Assembly: GCA_024734555.1 (NCBI GenBank)
Contig: JANPWX010019802.1
Location: forward strand, 1,191,342 to 1,255,341
From: Trochalopteron elliotii
Taxonomy: Eukaryota > Chordata > Aves > Passeriformes > Leiothrichidae
Length of the DNA stretch: 64,000 nucleotides
Direction of reading: 5' to 3'
Below are positions 1 to 13,300 of this stretch, piece after piece. The notes under the pieces are model-generated. The model was given only the letters and a program-made list of their open reading frames with translations, was not told the origin of the DNA and searched no databases. The translations under genes and the position numbers were made by a program. Numbering within the stretch: the stretch's first letter is position 1; every line of letters starts with the position of its first letter.

Positions 1-317
1 ATTTTGCTAAGGTTAGAGGCAGACCACCCAACTAGGGCTGCAAGCTGCTGCATACCTCACCTTTGTGTGCTGTGTTCATTATGTTTTGACAGCACTCTCG
101 TTTCTTCAGACTAAAGGTCACCTTACTTAAGCTACCTAAACCTTACATACAAAAGAGGAAAGTCTGAATCCCTCCCTGCATTGTAACACTTAGAATTTAA
201 ATCCCAGTAGCCTATTTTTCCCAGCTCGTTACAGACTGATGTAGAATAATTCCTCACAGAGAGGGGAAATATAGTAAGAATGTTTGACTGTATCTGCAAT
301 GTTGTAAATGTAGGATG

Positions 318-420
318 TTAGATATATATTTATATAAATATATGCATATATTTTATACATGTAAATATGAATGTGTATATGTATGTGTTTATACACATAC
401 CTGTATACACGGACCAGGTT
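318..420. repeat. TA/TG-rich low-complexity tract
   Basis: An irregular run of alternating TA and TG dinucleotides with several partly palindromic stretches. It is a degenerate microsatellite-like tract with no sign of function. Confidence 0.6.
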
Positions 421-1267
421 TGGAGAGTGTGTATGCAGACATATAGTCTAGTTAAAATGTATCAGAAAATACTGCTAGATGATAGTAAATTGATATGAGT
501 GTGAAATACTAACAACCCTTAAAAGAATAAAATGGAAATTCTGTGTGTTACTGATGGTGTATTTTACTTGCATTCAGATGGTTTGCATACTTCTCTCAAT
601 TATTGTATCACCTTGAAAATATAACTCAGAGAGACAGGAAATACCTCTCAAAACTATAAACCTTTGTGTCCTTACTCTTTAGTCTTTCCTAGATGTAAGT
701 TAGAACAGGGTAGCAGTCATTACCTCTGGATGGAGTCTGTTGATTGTCCCAGTGTAACTCTGATTCTGCTGTATTCAGTGAGGAAAGTTCTTGGCCGATT
801 TGTTTCCTTGCATAAAGTAATCTAGGTGTGAGCTGGCACTAAGTGTGGGCCGTGTGTTACTTGGACTTTCCAGGTCTGGAGATGCTTCATCAAATACAGG
901 CTTAAAGGCTACTTTTGACAAGGAAGCAGCTTGCAGTATCGATGTGAGTCATCTCTTCAGGGCAGCTGGTTTTTGCATTTGTTCCAGTTAATAGCCCACA
1001 GAACTTGTCTGGGTTCTGGAGCACATGGAAATACTCACTGAAATGCTTTTTAATGCAGAAGGCTTCTTCTTTAAAAACAGAGTAAACCAAGCCAATCAGA
1101 TAAAATAGCCAAGACAAACCAAACTAAATTCCTCACTTAAAATGTTCTGGATTTTTGTAAGTTCTGTGCGCACTGTTCAATGACTCTTCAGTGTTGGTGT
1201 TGCTGAAGATAATAACTATGAAGTCACACCTTAGCTACCTTCATAACAAGTTAAATATAACTGAAAT

Positions 1268-1327
1268 AGAGCTTAAATTTAACTGTATAACCAAAACAGA
1301 ACTTAAATTTAACTGTCTAACCAAAGT
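1268..1327. repeat. 30-bp tandem duplication
   Basis: Two adjacent copies with a period of exactly 30 bp, centred on the shared core CTTAAATTTAACTGT at 1272 and 1302. The copies differ at 1271/1301 (G/A) and 1287/1317 (A/C). This looks like a simple local duplication in the intron. Confidence 0.85.
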
Positions 1328-4300
1328 CACAACATCTCAAGTCTTGCTAGGGACAGCATGTTCCTCCTGGGGTAGTTTTCAAGTATGCAATTTTAACATC
1401 AGGGAAAACATAACTACCTATTTTATCCCTAGAGCCTTTATAGGAGGGCTGATCTTGCATTATTAGTGTCTCATGTGTACATGGTTAAGCTTCACATTTT
1501 GGGGATGGCAGTAACTTCATTTCTTTTTACTTGTATTGGCAACTAAAACCATTTGTTTGCGGCCTCTTCTTAGAATGGGAGAAATCCTCTTTTAATCTTT
1601 GCCTCCAGCTAAACAGCTATATATTACACTAATACCAGAATTAAGATGATGTGGAGTAGTGCTGTGCTCAGCATAGCCTGTGGGAGGTGGTGAACTGTCA
1701 CAATAGCTTACAGTCCAAATCCATCTTCATTACAAGTGTAAATATTAATAATTGAGGATGATGAAATGAAATAATTATAAATTATAAAGGCTGATGCCAT
1801 ATTTCCCATGAAAAGTCTGGAAAGTGGTAACCTCTGACAAAATAGCCTGCTTTCCCTACTTTCCTTGAATAAATAAAAGTGATTAACCTTCACTGCCAGT
1901 AATTTGTTCCTCTATTAGCCCTCATTCAGAGGAAGAAATTTCCATTTCAGAGCATGTCTTTCGCAACTATTGCCATTTCTTGATTACTGTACTGGGAAAC
2001 CTGTATTTCAGCTCTGGATTAAGTATTGTCTGTCCTAGAAGCACTGGATTTCTGCTTCAGCTTTTTATTCTGTTTAATGTTTCCAGGAGATTGGAATGCA
2101 GCTCTGTTTTAGCAGCCATACTTGTTCTCTAGTCTTGTTCTCTGTGCGTATCAGTCTGACAATTCCTCTCATTTCTACCCAAATAGCTTTTGCCTGACAC
2201 GGGAAGAACTGTGGCTATTTAAGGAGCAAAGTAATCAAGTTTTATGCAACTGGGTTGTATCTTTCAGCTGCTGCTGGTCACCCTGGCTTTGTTAAAATAG
2301 AAGTTCAGCAAAAGCTTCTATGTACTGTCTTCTGTTTGCTTTATCATGAGTGCTTCTCATCAGAAACGTTGATGGTAGCAGCTGGAGAAGTGGAGTTAGT
2401 GCATTGGGAATGATACTGGGGGTGGTGTGAAGGAGGAATTCCCCCACGGTGAGGCATGGTGAGAAGTCAGGATAGGGAGGAGAAGAGTGAGTGGGCAGGA
2501 GTGTCAGTGACAGAGAGCAGGAGGTACAACAGAACCTGTCTGGGGGGGTGGATTTGGGAAACAAATAGGAAATTATGAATTGGATTCTAAGATAAGGAGC
2601 AGTGCCATTTGTCCAGGGCACTGCTGATACAGCATGAGGTCAGTGACTTCCAGATAGGTAGTCACCCAGGAGACATCAAATCCAGGAATGATATTTGTGG
2701 GGCAGAGAAGGCGGCAGAGGGCAACAAATGTAAACTTTCTGTTCTGTTCAAGTCTTCTGCATGCCCCAAAGTTTAATTACTGTTAAATGTGACTGAGTTT
2801 GTTTTTCTGTGTTCTCCCCTGCTCTTTTTCGTCTTGTAAAAAGGTTTTCTTTTTTTAAGTGTTCTAAGCTTTGCATCTTACCTGCTGCCTGACTTGCTAG
2901 TCTCTTCTTGGCAAGCAACCTGATCACAGCATGAAATTCAAGGCTAAGAGAATTGCATTTTGAGGGTTAGTGCTCTGTGGTTTACCGAGGTTTATATTTC
3001 CCTAAGTTACAATCCCTGTAGAGTGTTCCTGCATGGCTATAACTTTACTGCAGACAAAGAGCCTTTGTTTCAGGGCTGCCTCTTATCAGTTGGTTTATCT
3101 TGTCAGATTTGAATGGGAGAAGAATAGTTCTATGAAAACAGTAGAAAGGGAGAGTTACTTGATGTGTTCAGAGATCTAGAAAAAACTGTTTTGTCTGCAG
3201 AATGGTTTTAACTTCTGAGATTCTTTTGTATAAGGAAGATTGCTGTTTCAAGGCTAAATACAGTTCAGTAAGTAATGCTTTGATACTTCCTTTGTGCCAC
3301 CCTGCTTCCCATTTGTGGAGTTCTGGCAGCTTAGATCATCTTTCAAGGTTCCCTGAAGTTTATTTTTTTTTCATCCACAAAATGCCTCTTTTATAATAGC
3401 ATTATTTGGGGAAAGGAATTGTGTTTCACAGATTATACAGGATGGATTACATTGTTTCAAAATCTTTGTGAAGCACTACTGAAAAACAAAGCTTACAGTG
3501 AGAGCTCCAGGATGGATTTGTCCTTCCAAGCAGTGAGTTGCATCTTACCTTACTGGTAAGGCAAATAGAGGAGACTTCATGTATTTTTTTCTTTCTCAAT
3601 AGAACATTTCATTTGAGTATGATAGAAGATAAATTCTCTCTGCAGCCACATCTGAAAAGTAGCAAAGATGTTTTTGAAATGGCAGTAGGGGGGGGAAAGA
3701 TTTCTAATTATGTAAGGTTTTGAGGGTAATGCCATCATACTCCCCAGAGTGTTAAAAATACACAGCCTCCAAAAAAACCACCCAAAGATAAGTTTAGTAG
3801 ATGTCTTTGATAATGATTTGTGAAAGGCATTGCACATTCAACTGAGAAATGTAAAGTTTGGATATTGATGTAAAAGTGAATACAAGGCATTTGTTTATTT
3901 ACATAGGAAAATTTGTCAAAAGTGATAATAGTCTCAATTTCTACAAGTAAAGGCAAGTGATAAGTAAGTGCAGGGAATCATCCTTGTAGCAAAATCTTTG
4001 AAGGGTATCTAAAATTTTTGTGCTTCAAATGTATTACTTTCTTTTGCCAGAAATTGTGGTGATCCTTTAAATCCCAGGCTTTAGCCATGCAAAACTGCTT
4101 TCAAGTCACATAAGGGGTGCTCTGAGCCCCAGCCTGCACCACAGATGTTGGTAGTGATACCATCACATCATCATGGATAGATGCAATCTCTGTGCCTTTT
4201 AATTAATGTCTAATGAATACCAGAAGTTTTTCCTGGGTTCAATTTTAGATTGGAGAATTGTGAAGAAACAGTTATTCAAGCTTTTAAAAGAAGAATAGCA

Positions 4301-6057
4301 GATAAAGGAAGGAAAGTTAGCAAAAATGTTGCATGAAGCCAGAGGGAAAATTCTGGACCATTCTTCAATAGGAGAGGAATTCAGTGACTCTTTAGCTGGA
4401 CAAAATTTAGAGAATGGGGGGAAACAATTAAAAATTTCTTGTCTAGTGGAATATTTGCTCAGGTTTCCTGACTGAAAAGGTAGAAAATAATCTAGACAGA
4501 TTATTAAAAACATATGTATATGATTTCTTCCTTTTTGCTTGGCTTAAAAATGGCAGTGTATGTTTTAAATAAGTTTTGAGTTTTCCTGTACTCTGAATGT
4601 GAAACTTGCAATAGTTTTGTACATTCTTTTTTTAAAAAGGTCTACAATAATTATACACTTATGGATTTAGTCACTGAATGCAATAATTAAGTAATATGGC
4701 AAAACTTTGTGCAGCGTGCAAATGGACTTTCCATTAACCTATTAGGGATTTGGGAGTGGCAATCTTGCTGCTTCACAAAGCTTTTTTCAAGGGGAGAGTC
4801 GTCTTAGTGTTTGACTTTTTTTGCATATTGCATCTATACTGACTTCATATTCAGCTTTTCCTCTAATATTTTTTTCTTTATTTTCCTTGTCTTCTGTATT
4901 ACTTTGAAGTACTTCTGCCTCTGTTTTTCTTTACACTAATAAACTCTGTCCATTCTTTTGCACTTTATTCAGTTTAACCATATCAAGACTAATTAGTCTT
5001 GCTTTCTGGCTGTTGCATAATAAGAGATCATCATAATGTTACAAAATTCAATTTTTTGAGACGTCCAGAAATAAGATCTGAATCTGCTTCTCTTGGAATC
5101 TGCTTTGCTAATTAAATGCTTTTGTGTATAAATTTTCCCCTTTTTAGTAGTCTGGGGTTTTTCTAAATCTTTATAAAAAAATTTTGATTGCAGTGCTGTA
5201 AACATTAACATATGCACTTCAGTTTATACACAACTAAGGTCTTTTAGGTCAGGATAATATTTTCCATCTGCATGAATGTTTAGAATGTTGGGGATTTATG
5301 TTTGTGAGAATATTCTTTATAGTAGAATGAGGGAAAAAGAAAACTGCTTCTGCCAACAAATATATAAAAATTGTACTATGTATTTAAGAAAAATACCTTC
5401 TTTCCCAAGTTTAATAAATGCATTAATTTACTTTTTATCTTGTTTAATGATCTTGTGGTATGGGAAATTAGTGGCTTTGCAAATGAAAAATGTATGAGTA
5501 AAAAAATGCATTCATCTTCTTAGTTGTAATCTGTTCCATTGACAAAAGGCACAGATGTGAAATTTATCTCAATAATTAGATTTATAATTATTTTATCATT
5601 CTCAGATTGATAAATCTTTATTTCTCTTGCATGTGATTTCAAGCTACAGTTCATGCAACAGAAGTAGGTTTATTGAATGGCGATTCTAGACTTGAGAGTG
5701 TGTTTCACATATTTATTTTTATATTTTATAAAAAGCATATGGCAGAGAAATAAGCTGTAGTCAGAGAAGAATATTTTATAAATGACGCTACAGGGAAATG
5801 CAGGTCATTGCACAGAACAGCAAACGTGCAAGCCTGAAAAGTATCCATGGTGTATTTTCTTTGAAAACTTCTGTTTTTGCCATTATCCGTTACGATCGTA
5901 GACATCCTGGACATGCCTACAAAAACAACAATAGCTCTGATTTTTAATAGGAAACTGGGAAGTCAAGGAACTCAGTAGCAGAGTCTCAGAACGCCCATAT
6001 GTGGTACATGCTGTATTTCTGATGCTAATGTCTTCTTTCCTCTCTTTTTCCCCACAG

Positions 6058-6146
6058 CTGTAGAACAAGTAACAGGAAGAGTTTGATGGGCAGTAGCCAG
6101 TCTCCAGCTCTGCCTCGGCCTCATTCACCACTCTCAGCTCATACAG
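6058..6146 (+). CDS. MAST4: MAST4 exon a: Ser/Pro-rich region before the pre-kinase domain
   Basis: The 89-bp exon follows a pyrimidine-rich tract and CACAG acceptor and ends CAG|GTGATT. Its first base completes a codon from an upstream exon. It then encodes residues 1-29, including [20 protein letters not shown], and the first base of Gly30. The segment is basic, then Ser/Pro-rich, and recalls the conserved MAST stretch with a RKSL phospho-site-like motif. No domain fold is expected here; it is probably a regulatory, phosphorylated linker. Splice phase and family similarity agree, so the exon call is firm although the upstream partner is not visible. Confidence 0.93.
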
Positions 6147-7766
6147 GTGATTTTATAACTATGATACTTCTGCTAATATGGAATTCTTGTGGTGTCTCTA
6201 TAAACTGAAAGAAAAACAAATACTTTGTTTTTCTGTGAAACTGTTCTTTTTACTTTTTGTAAGAACAAAATCTGCATTCCATCCAAATTTCTGTTTTACA
6301 TTTAGATCTATAAATCCTATGTTATAATCAGGAGCAGTCTGAAAATATAATGGAGCTGTTTTTTATTTCCTCACCTTGCATTCTGACAGATTTTCTCTTC
6401 CCCTGCCACCATTGCCCTTCCTGTAGCTTGCACCACATAATGAAGGTAGTATAGTCTGTATTATAATCTGTTCCTGGTACTTTTGCTCCCTAGGATTTAT
6501 AGTGTGGAGCACTTGACTGGTAGTTGCTCTGCTTCACTTTGCATGGCAATAAATTGGTGATAATTTTGTTTTTCTTCTAAAACATCTGAAACACTTAAAG
6601 CTTGAGTGCATGTCCATACATAAATATTGTATTTATAATATTGCCTTAATTTTTAAAAAGGAACATTTTTAGGTTATCACCTCACATTTCCACAGAGATT
6701 TATTGTCTTTTTGTTTTTGAGGGTACAGTGGCTGTAATTACAGGCCAAAGTGAAAGTGCCACACTAATCCTTGTGTAATCAATGACACTGAATACTCTGG
6801 AGAGCTGCTCTCAGGGAGGTGCAGAGCTTCACATGAATTTTTGAAGTATATTAAGGCATCTCGAGTGTTCTTGTGGAAGCAACATTGTTAGAGAAAATGT
6901 GGTGGTCATTTTCAGTCTCAGAAGCAGCTGTCACAACTAGGAGTCCAGACAACATGAAAATTCGTGAAGAGTTCAAGGGAGCAAAGCATTTAAAACAAAC
7001 AAAGTAAAACATGGTGCAGACTGTTTTGAAAGTGAAAAATTAAATGTTGAGATGTTTGGAATGCTGTTTTGGGTCTCTCAAATAGAAAAATTTCCATTTG
7101 GAAGGGGAGATTGTGGTCACCATAAAAAGCGTCTTTGGTTATGCTGTGCTGACTCAAGGAAAGCAGTAATACTGCTTGTTGTAGTGTGTCGGCTGTTGTA
7201 AATGACTATACCACCTGTTTGGAAATGGAAACCTTGGGCTAATGATGCCTAGTGAACTCAGAAGTATGGACTGACCAGCATGTGTTACCTGGGATTTGTA
7301 TACAGGTTGTGTATTCGATAAATGCTGAGAAGTTCCTGTCTGGCAGTGGACTCAGGCTTTCAGCAAGTTGCTTCATCTTTTGAGTTGGTTTCTCAAACAG
7401 TAATAGAGAAATAATATTGCTGATGTTGCAGCTGTTGTCAAGTGGCTCTGAAGGTTGAAAACCCAATTCTCAAATTAAAAAGACAGATTAAGTGTAAGCA
7501 GTTATTTTCCATAAACTCAGCAGTATGTACTGTTGGTTCAAAAATGTATTACAGAAATCTGACAACTTCTCCAGTTATGGGATACAGTAGGTTCTCTTAT
7601 TTGGATGCTTCCAAAGGCATGTGTGCTAGACACTTGAGCAGCACTAGGAAATCTCATAGTAAATCTCATCACATATATGAGATGAAAATTTGCATGTGCA
7701 TGGCCAGCTCTGTTATTAGCTTGCTACCGTGAATGGCTAATTATAGTAAATATTCACACAACCACT

Positions 7767-7840
7767 GGGTCCTAGCTCAGCTGGCTAGTGTGCCTAGACA
7801 AGTCCATACATCAGATCCTTGTGATTGTCATCCTAATCCA
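7767..7840 (+). repeat. Possible decayed tRNA-derived sequence (SINE head or tRNA pseudogene)
   Basis: The sequence TAGCTCAGCTGG (7774-7785) matches the RNA polymerase III A-box / tRNA D-arm consensus TRGCNNAGYNGG. I see no convincing B-box, acceptor-stem pairing or anticodon loop downstream, so this is not a functional tRNA gene. It may be an old tRNA-derived SINE fragment, or chance. Confidence 0.25.
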
Positions 7841-9106
7841 CGCAAATTAAAAAAAGATGCAAATTTAATAAGTTAATAATTTTCCTCTCCGTATGCAGTA
7901 GGAGTTCAGCGTTTCAGGTGTTTATTTTCTATAAATCCATGGTAATGTCAGCCTTAAGAGGCTGGATTTATAGTGATCCTGTTATTTCTGTGTTGTCAGG
8001 GCTGCTGGGTGTTAAACTGCCCTAACTTCTGCACACTGAAATTGCCTCCCTGCTCTCTGTGGTGTTAAGTACTTGAGGGCCTGTTTCCTTGCAAAGTGTG
8101 GTAGAGGGATGTGACAAGAGACTGTGTGTGCTGTACAGCTTGCTGGGTTTATTCTTCTTGGCCCTCCTTGGCTCAGAGGAATTACTCCAAGTCAGAGGGC
8201 CTTCCCTGACTCCACTGAGATAACCTGGTATACCTCCTGTCCAGCTGTAGATGATTTTAGGGTCTTTTTGAATGTGTGATTCTCTTAGGAAAGTTCTTTA
8301 AATTGGAAGTTTTTACTTCACAGCCTGCTGCTTTACAGCCAGATCATCTGCCCGGAGCATGTACTTCAAGCTTTAAGTCTCAGAGGAGCTGAAGATGATC
8401 CTCTAAAACCTTCACATATTTCTTACTAATGTTTGCTGTTGGAAGAGGAAACAATAGAAGTGGGAGAGGCAAACAAAAGAGTTTTCTGTCCTTGAGGAGC
8501 ATGTAGCAAGCTGAATGTGCAGCAAAATGTATCAGTGCCTGCATTTACTGAAAACAGTTCTATTCATCAGACTGTTCTTGGCTGAAGAGTAGTAATAACA
8601 TGCATTTTTGACAAATATGTTCCAGTGAGATTATGCAGAATTTGAAAGACATTGGAGAGCACATGCCCTAGTAGAGTTTTTCTTGTGTGTTGTTAGAGTT
8701 CTGTTTCATTCAAGCAATCTTCCCAGGTGAGTGCAGCCTGAGGATCAGGCTGCATGGGTGCTAACATCTGATGTAACTTTGTGAGACCATTGCACAATTT
8801 CTTGTCACTGAGTTGTCAAGGAAAATACTGATTGTTGCATCTGCCTTTTAAGGGGCCCAGTCTAACTGATAAGAAAGCTAGGAACATTAGCCATTGAGGA
8901 CTCTTTCAGTGTCACCTAGCCTAGAAAGCTTTAGTTCCTCTTTTTGCATGTTAGGCTTTTTCTTCTGCTGGATCACACTTCTGTACTCCCTGCTCTCAGG
9001 TGCTGCATCCATCTCTGGAGAGAGCCTGCTGTTGTCCTTACTGAAAAGAATTCCATTCATTGCTCTGATTTAAGTGGACTAGGTTCTTAATGTTTGTACC
9101 ATCTTA

Positions 9107-9703
9107 GTTGCCAGCTGGGGTTAAACCAGAACAAGGGGATGAAGACCTGCTGTAACAACTAGGTACCATGCAGCTGCTCACCCACTAATACTATCCCCCT
9201 ACAGCAAGTAGAAAAATTAGGAAAAAAATTAAAATAAAAACTCATCAGTTGAGATTAGAACAGTTTAATAATTGAAACAAACAAAATTACTGCTGAAGAT
9301 AATAACAACAGTAATAATTGTAGTGGAAAGCAGAGAGTTGTGTATAATAACCAAGAGAAACAAGTGATGCACAGTACAATTGCCCACCAGCTGCTGACCA
9401 ATGCCCAGCCCACCCACAGCAGCAGTCAGCCCCTCCTGGCCAGCTCCCCACAGTTTACATCCTGGACATGATGTGCTGTGGTATGAAACATCCCTTTGGC
9501 CTGTTGAGGTCAGCTGTCCTGGCCAAGCTGCCTCCCAGTGTCTGCACGTGTTCACTGATGGGGAATGGGACACTGAAAGGTCCTTGGCTCAGCAACAGCT
9601 AAAACATCAGTGTGCTACCAACATTGCTCTCATGCTGAACCCAAAACACAGCACTGTACCAGTGGCTAAGAAGAAAATTCTTTCACAGCTGAAATCAGTA
9701 TGC
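9107..9703 (-). mobile_element. Solo LTR of an avian ERVL-like endogenous retrovirus
   Basis: Read on the minus strand, the block starts near 9703 with a CTGATTTCAGCTG-type end. It runs through a GC-rich U3/R part containing a degenerate TATA region near 9455-9465, then an ATTAAA poly(A)-signal-like site near 9265-9270, an AT-rich stretch, and ends near GGTTTAACCCCAGCTGG (9111-9127). This order resembles a very common avian ERVL-class LTR as I remember it. No gag, pol or env sequence flanks it, so it is a solo LTR. Exact ends and target-site duplications are uncertain. A 104-codon + strand frame inside it is a by-product of LTR sequence. Confidence 0.75.
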
Positions 9704-12700
9704 CCTTTGCTTTAGACTATTGAAGTTGCATGGAATCAAAATTTTCACACTCTTGAAAATCCACCCAGGATCAATTTCTTTGAGTTATCTTAATAGTCTT
9801 TAGTGTTATCATTGGCTTTGTGTGTAGTCCTAATGAGATTGTTGGCATTGCTTGGAAATTCACTGCCCTAGAGGCGTCTGAAGTGAGTATTTCATTCTTT
9901 GTGAGGACACCCTTGGATTCCCTAATAACCTTTTCCCTTCAGTGTTAATTCACTGCTTGTTGAGAGCAAGCCAAATACATACTCAGTTACCTCTGTTCGC
10001 ATGGCATACTTGACATGATTTTATTTGGACCACTGGTTAAAACTGCTTGGGTTTTTTTCCCTGGAGACCTCCCATCTCTGAGGACAGAAAAGTGCTGTGA
10101 GTCCTTTGTGTCAAATGTAGCAAAGTGAGTGAAGGTGTGTTCCAGGATCTCAAGGTGGAGCTCTCTTAGAGTACACTGCATAAGCGCTGCTGCCAGTACC
10201 TGTGGCTTTGCTCAAGAATATTTTCATCTGTGATATCTGCAGAGCAATCATTTAGAGGTCTGGCTGCACCTTTGTAAGCAATGTGCCATAACTTCAGATC
10301 TGCTGAAGAGCTCAGGTAGCTACTGTTTAATCATAAACTGGATTTGAGTTAGCCAGAACAGATTGGATGTGAATAGGATTGCTCTGTTTTAGAAGACAGG
10401 CTTCTTGAATGTAAGCATACTTCTTCAAGGTGCGTTTTATGTGCATGCATGTTCTTCCTTGTAGTCCTGTTTTTCATCCAGATGCAGTCTGAACTGGAGG
10501 TATCAGCTGTTCTCTGGTTTAGATAGATGTTCTTTGAGGAGGAGGACCAGTGGCCCAAGTTTAGGGTAATTAATAATTGCCCCAAATAACGAAGTCCAAT
10601 ATAGACATCTCAGGCAAATTACCCCTCACACCACCCCCCACAATTTTCACTGTTTGCTCTGGAGATAATAGAAGATTTTTCCTACAAGGGAGTTTGCTGT
10701 TGATCTTTACAGATGCAAGCTGATTTGGACAAACACTGAAAAATAATTACATGGAATTTTTTAATTGTTAGCCTTACCATCCTAGTCCTACTCAGATTCA
10801 TGTCAGATGGAAGGAAGAAGCAGTGAGACAGCACCACACTGATGAAGTAAATAGATTGTGCAGAGTGCAAGTAATGCATGATTGGCACCTGTCAGGGAAG
10901 AAGCAGATTTGTTTGTAAGCAACAGTGACCTTAAGAGCTCATGGGCTACACGAAAGAGTTATTAGAGCAGTAAGTAGTCCAAGGCTTGAGAGCACACAGA
11001 GAGGTGTGAGGACTGAGACTGAGGATAATTAACAGGATAGGAAAAAGACAGTGTGTAGAGCAGATATTATAGATCTCTGTTATGTATATTAATTGCTAAT
11101 ACAATATATGCAAGTCCATTTTCCTCTTTGCAGGATCTGTAGCTGCTTGCAGAGATAATTTGTATCTGGAAAGTCAGACTTCAGTTTGCAGCTGAAGTCT
11201 CTTCCCATGCCTAATGCATACGTGCAAAGATCACACAGTATCAGTCTTCACTACATAAAGTGTTTCTGTTTCTTGCAAAAATAGAAAACATGCTAGGTAA
11301 TAGCTTCAGGCTCATAATTATTACCAACTGCCTTAGGTTAGTTGTCTCGACATCATTTCCCTTTAGTATTTGGGCTGGAAGGTGTTAAACCTGCTGAAAA
11401 GTACCTCTGATTTTTCCATGAGCTGTTGAATGCATTGAGAATTGTGGGAAACTAAGTTGCAGCATTAGCTTGGATGGTACCTGCTGCCCATTTCCTTAAT
11501 GGGCTTTTCTAGCTGACTGTCTGATGCTGTGTAGGCAGGTCATCTGCACCACCCAGCCTGCTAAGTGAATGATTATAATCTCAGCAAGTCAGGGCATTCA
11601 GGTGTCCCCACCTCAGTAGTCACAGGAGCTTCTTCATGTGGGTGATACTAACCCCTAATGATTAATAGTCACATGTGGTGCTTTTTAACTGTATCTGCTG
11701 AAGGAGCAAGATTTAGCTGTTAGGAGCAATGCTGTACATTTTATTTGTCTGTATTTTAAGAATATTCCACGTGGTGCCACTGAGGTGACTAGGACAAGAA
11801 TTGTAAGATAAGTAAGAAATTGTTTAAGGGTCTAAAGAGGCTTGTGCTAAAATGAGGAATATTATAAAGTGGGAGTGGAGGTTATCAGTTGAATCATCTG
11901 GTTTTGTTTTTGTGTCCAAACATTTTATTCTTCTCATAAGTGATATTGGGATAAAATTACTGTATACAAATATATATACAAATTTGGAAGACATCCAGTA
12001 CAAAATAGCATTGGGGAACTGTGTTGAATGACTAGAATAAAAAAGTATGAATTATGTGTCAACATACAACATTTTGTACTGGAGGACCCAAGACAGAAGT
12101 GCTAAACTGTGAACTCAGCTATTTTAAAGAATTTAGGTAAGGATCCGACTGCATTTTCTGGATAAGATGATGTTTGCAAGGACCAGTCCTAGAGCAGCTT
12201 TGAAAATGAAATCTCAGAAGATGTATAAAGGAGGTAATTTTCAATTTAACTTGGGGAGATTTCATGCCACTGTACAGTGTCCTGGTTAGATTTCATCAGG
12301 AATACTGCATATGTTTATTGTCATACATATTCAGGTAGGATCATGTGGGGAGAAGGGCTGATGGCATAGAATGTGGGAAATTCCTGTATAAGACTGAAAG
12401 ATATTACTTGCTTTCCTTAGCAGTGGAAGACTGGAAGAACCAGTCAGAGTTGCCTTTGTTTGTTTCCCCTTCATAGAGCAGAAAGAGAACACATGCTTGG
12501 CCAGATACACTGGAGCTTGAGGGATCTTAAAGAATTGTCCACCCCAGTAGGTAGGGACAAACCTGATATTTTCTATGAGATTGGATAAATCTATAAGTGG
12601 GTATTAGGCCCCAAACAACTCGCTCAATGAAGTTTTTAAATGGCTTAGGGTTGTTCATGTGACCTGAGTTGTACGCATGGGAGAAATATTGACAAGATTT

Positions 12701-12959
12701 TCTCAAGAGGTCAAAACAACATAAAGAACTTCATTGGCAACTTTAGAATATCAAACAACTGGAGCAAAAAGTTTAGTGCAGCATTCAGTCAGCATAGAAC
12801 ACTTCTCAAAGTGTTGACTTGAGCAGACTTGAACTTAGCAAACACCAAGCCTGTTTGATTTTAAGTTACTCAGAAATTCCAAGGAAGGTGATTAGAAGAA
12901 GGAGAGGGAGGGAAAGACAGAAAAGATACATAAGAGCAACCAACACATAGACTAACCAA

Positions 12960-13300
12960 CTCCTGGGTTTCAGCAGTGTTCAGGCAGGACTTCCCCAAGG
13001 AGGTGGGGTCTAGACAATGCAATGGCCTTGTGTTCTGCCTCACATACCCCTGGCCTTCCTGGAACCTTTACCCAGGTGGGATTTCCAGTCATTTGGCCAC
13101 TCAGGAGCTGGAATAGGGGCCCCAGAGGTGGAGTGTGGGGCATTGCCTCCACTGTGCCAGTGAGTGGCATCTCTGTTGGGCTGGGATACGGGCTCTGGGG
13201 GGCTGGGGGTGTACAGAGCAGGGCACTGCCTTGTCAGGGTGAGGTCTGACCTGCCCCTTTCCTCAGCACACATGCCCCCAAAAATGCCTGGGGACATCAG
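12960..13300. other. GC-rich intronic block of unknown origin
   Basis: This block is clearly GC-richer than the surrounding intron, poor in CpG, and has overlapping short frames on both strands (up to 85 codons) that show no recognisable domain. The compositional jump and scarce CpG suggest an old methylated mobile-element fragment, but I could not match it to a family. Confidence 0.35.

Larger units (their letters stand above)
1..6057. other. Intron upstream of exon a (5' end outside window)
   Basis: No coding exon was recognised here. The stretch is AT-rich with short unrelated reading frames. It holds a TA-rich low-complexity tract at about 318-420, a 30-bp tandem duplication at 1268-1327 and a purine/GA-rich patch near 2440-2560. 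It ends in a strong polypyrimidine tract (about 6031-6055) and a CAG acceptor at 6055-6057. Because exon a begins inside a codon, at least one more coding exon must lie upstream; I could not find it here, so this intron probably extends beyond the left edge. Confidence 0.75.

Noticed and set aside
3202..3396. A frame with a coding-like start considered as a possible upstream MAST4 exon.
   Set aside because: Does not give the expected sequence before the CRTSNRKSL segment and lacks suitable splice phase.
9401..9715. 104-codon + strand frame.
   Set aside because: Lies inside the minus-oriented LTR; composition follows the LTR and no protein domain is visible.
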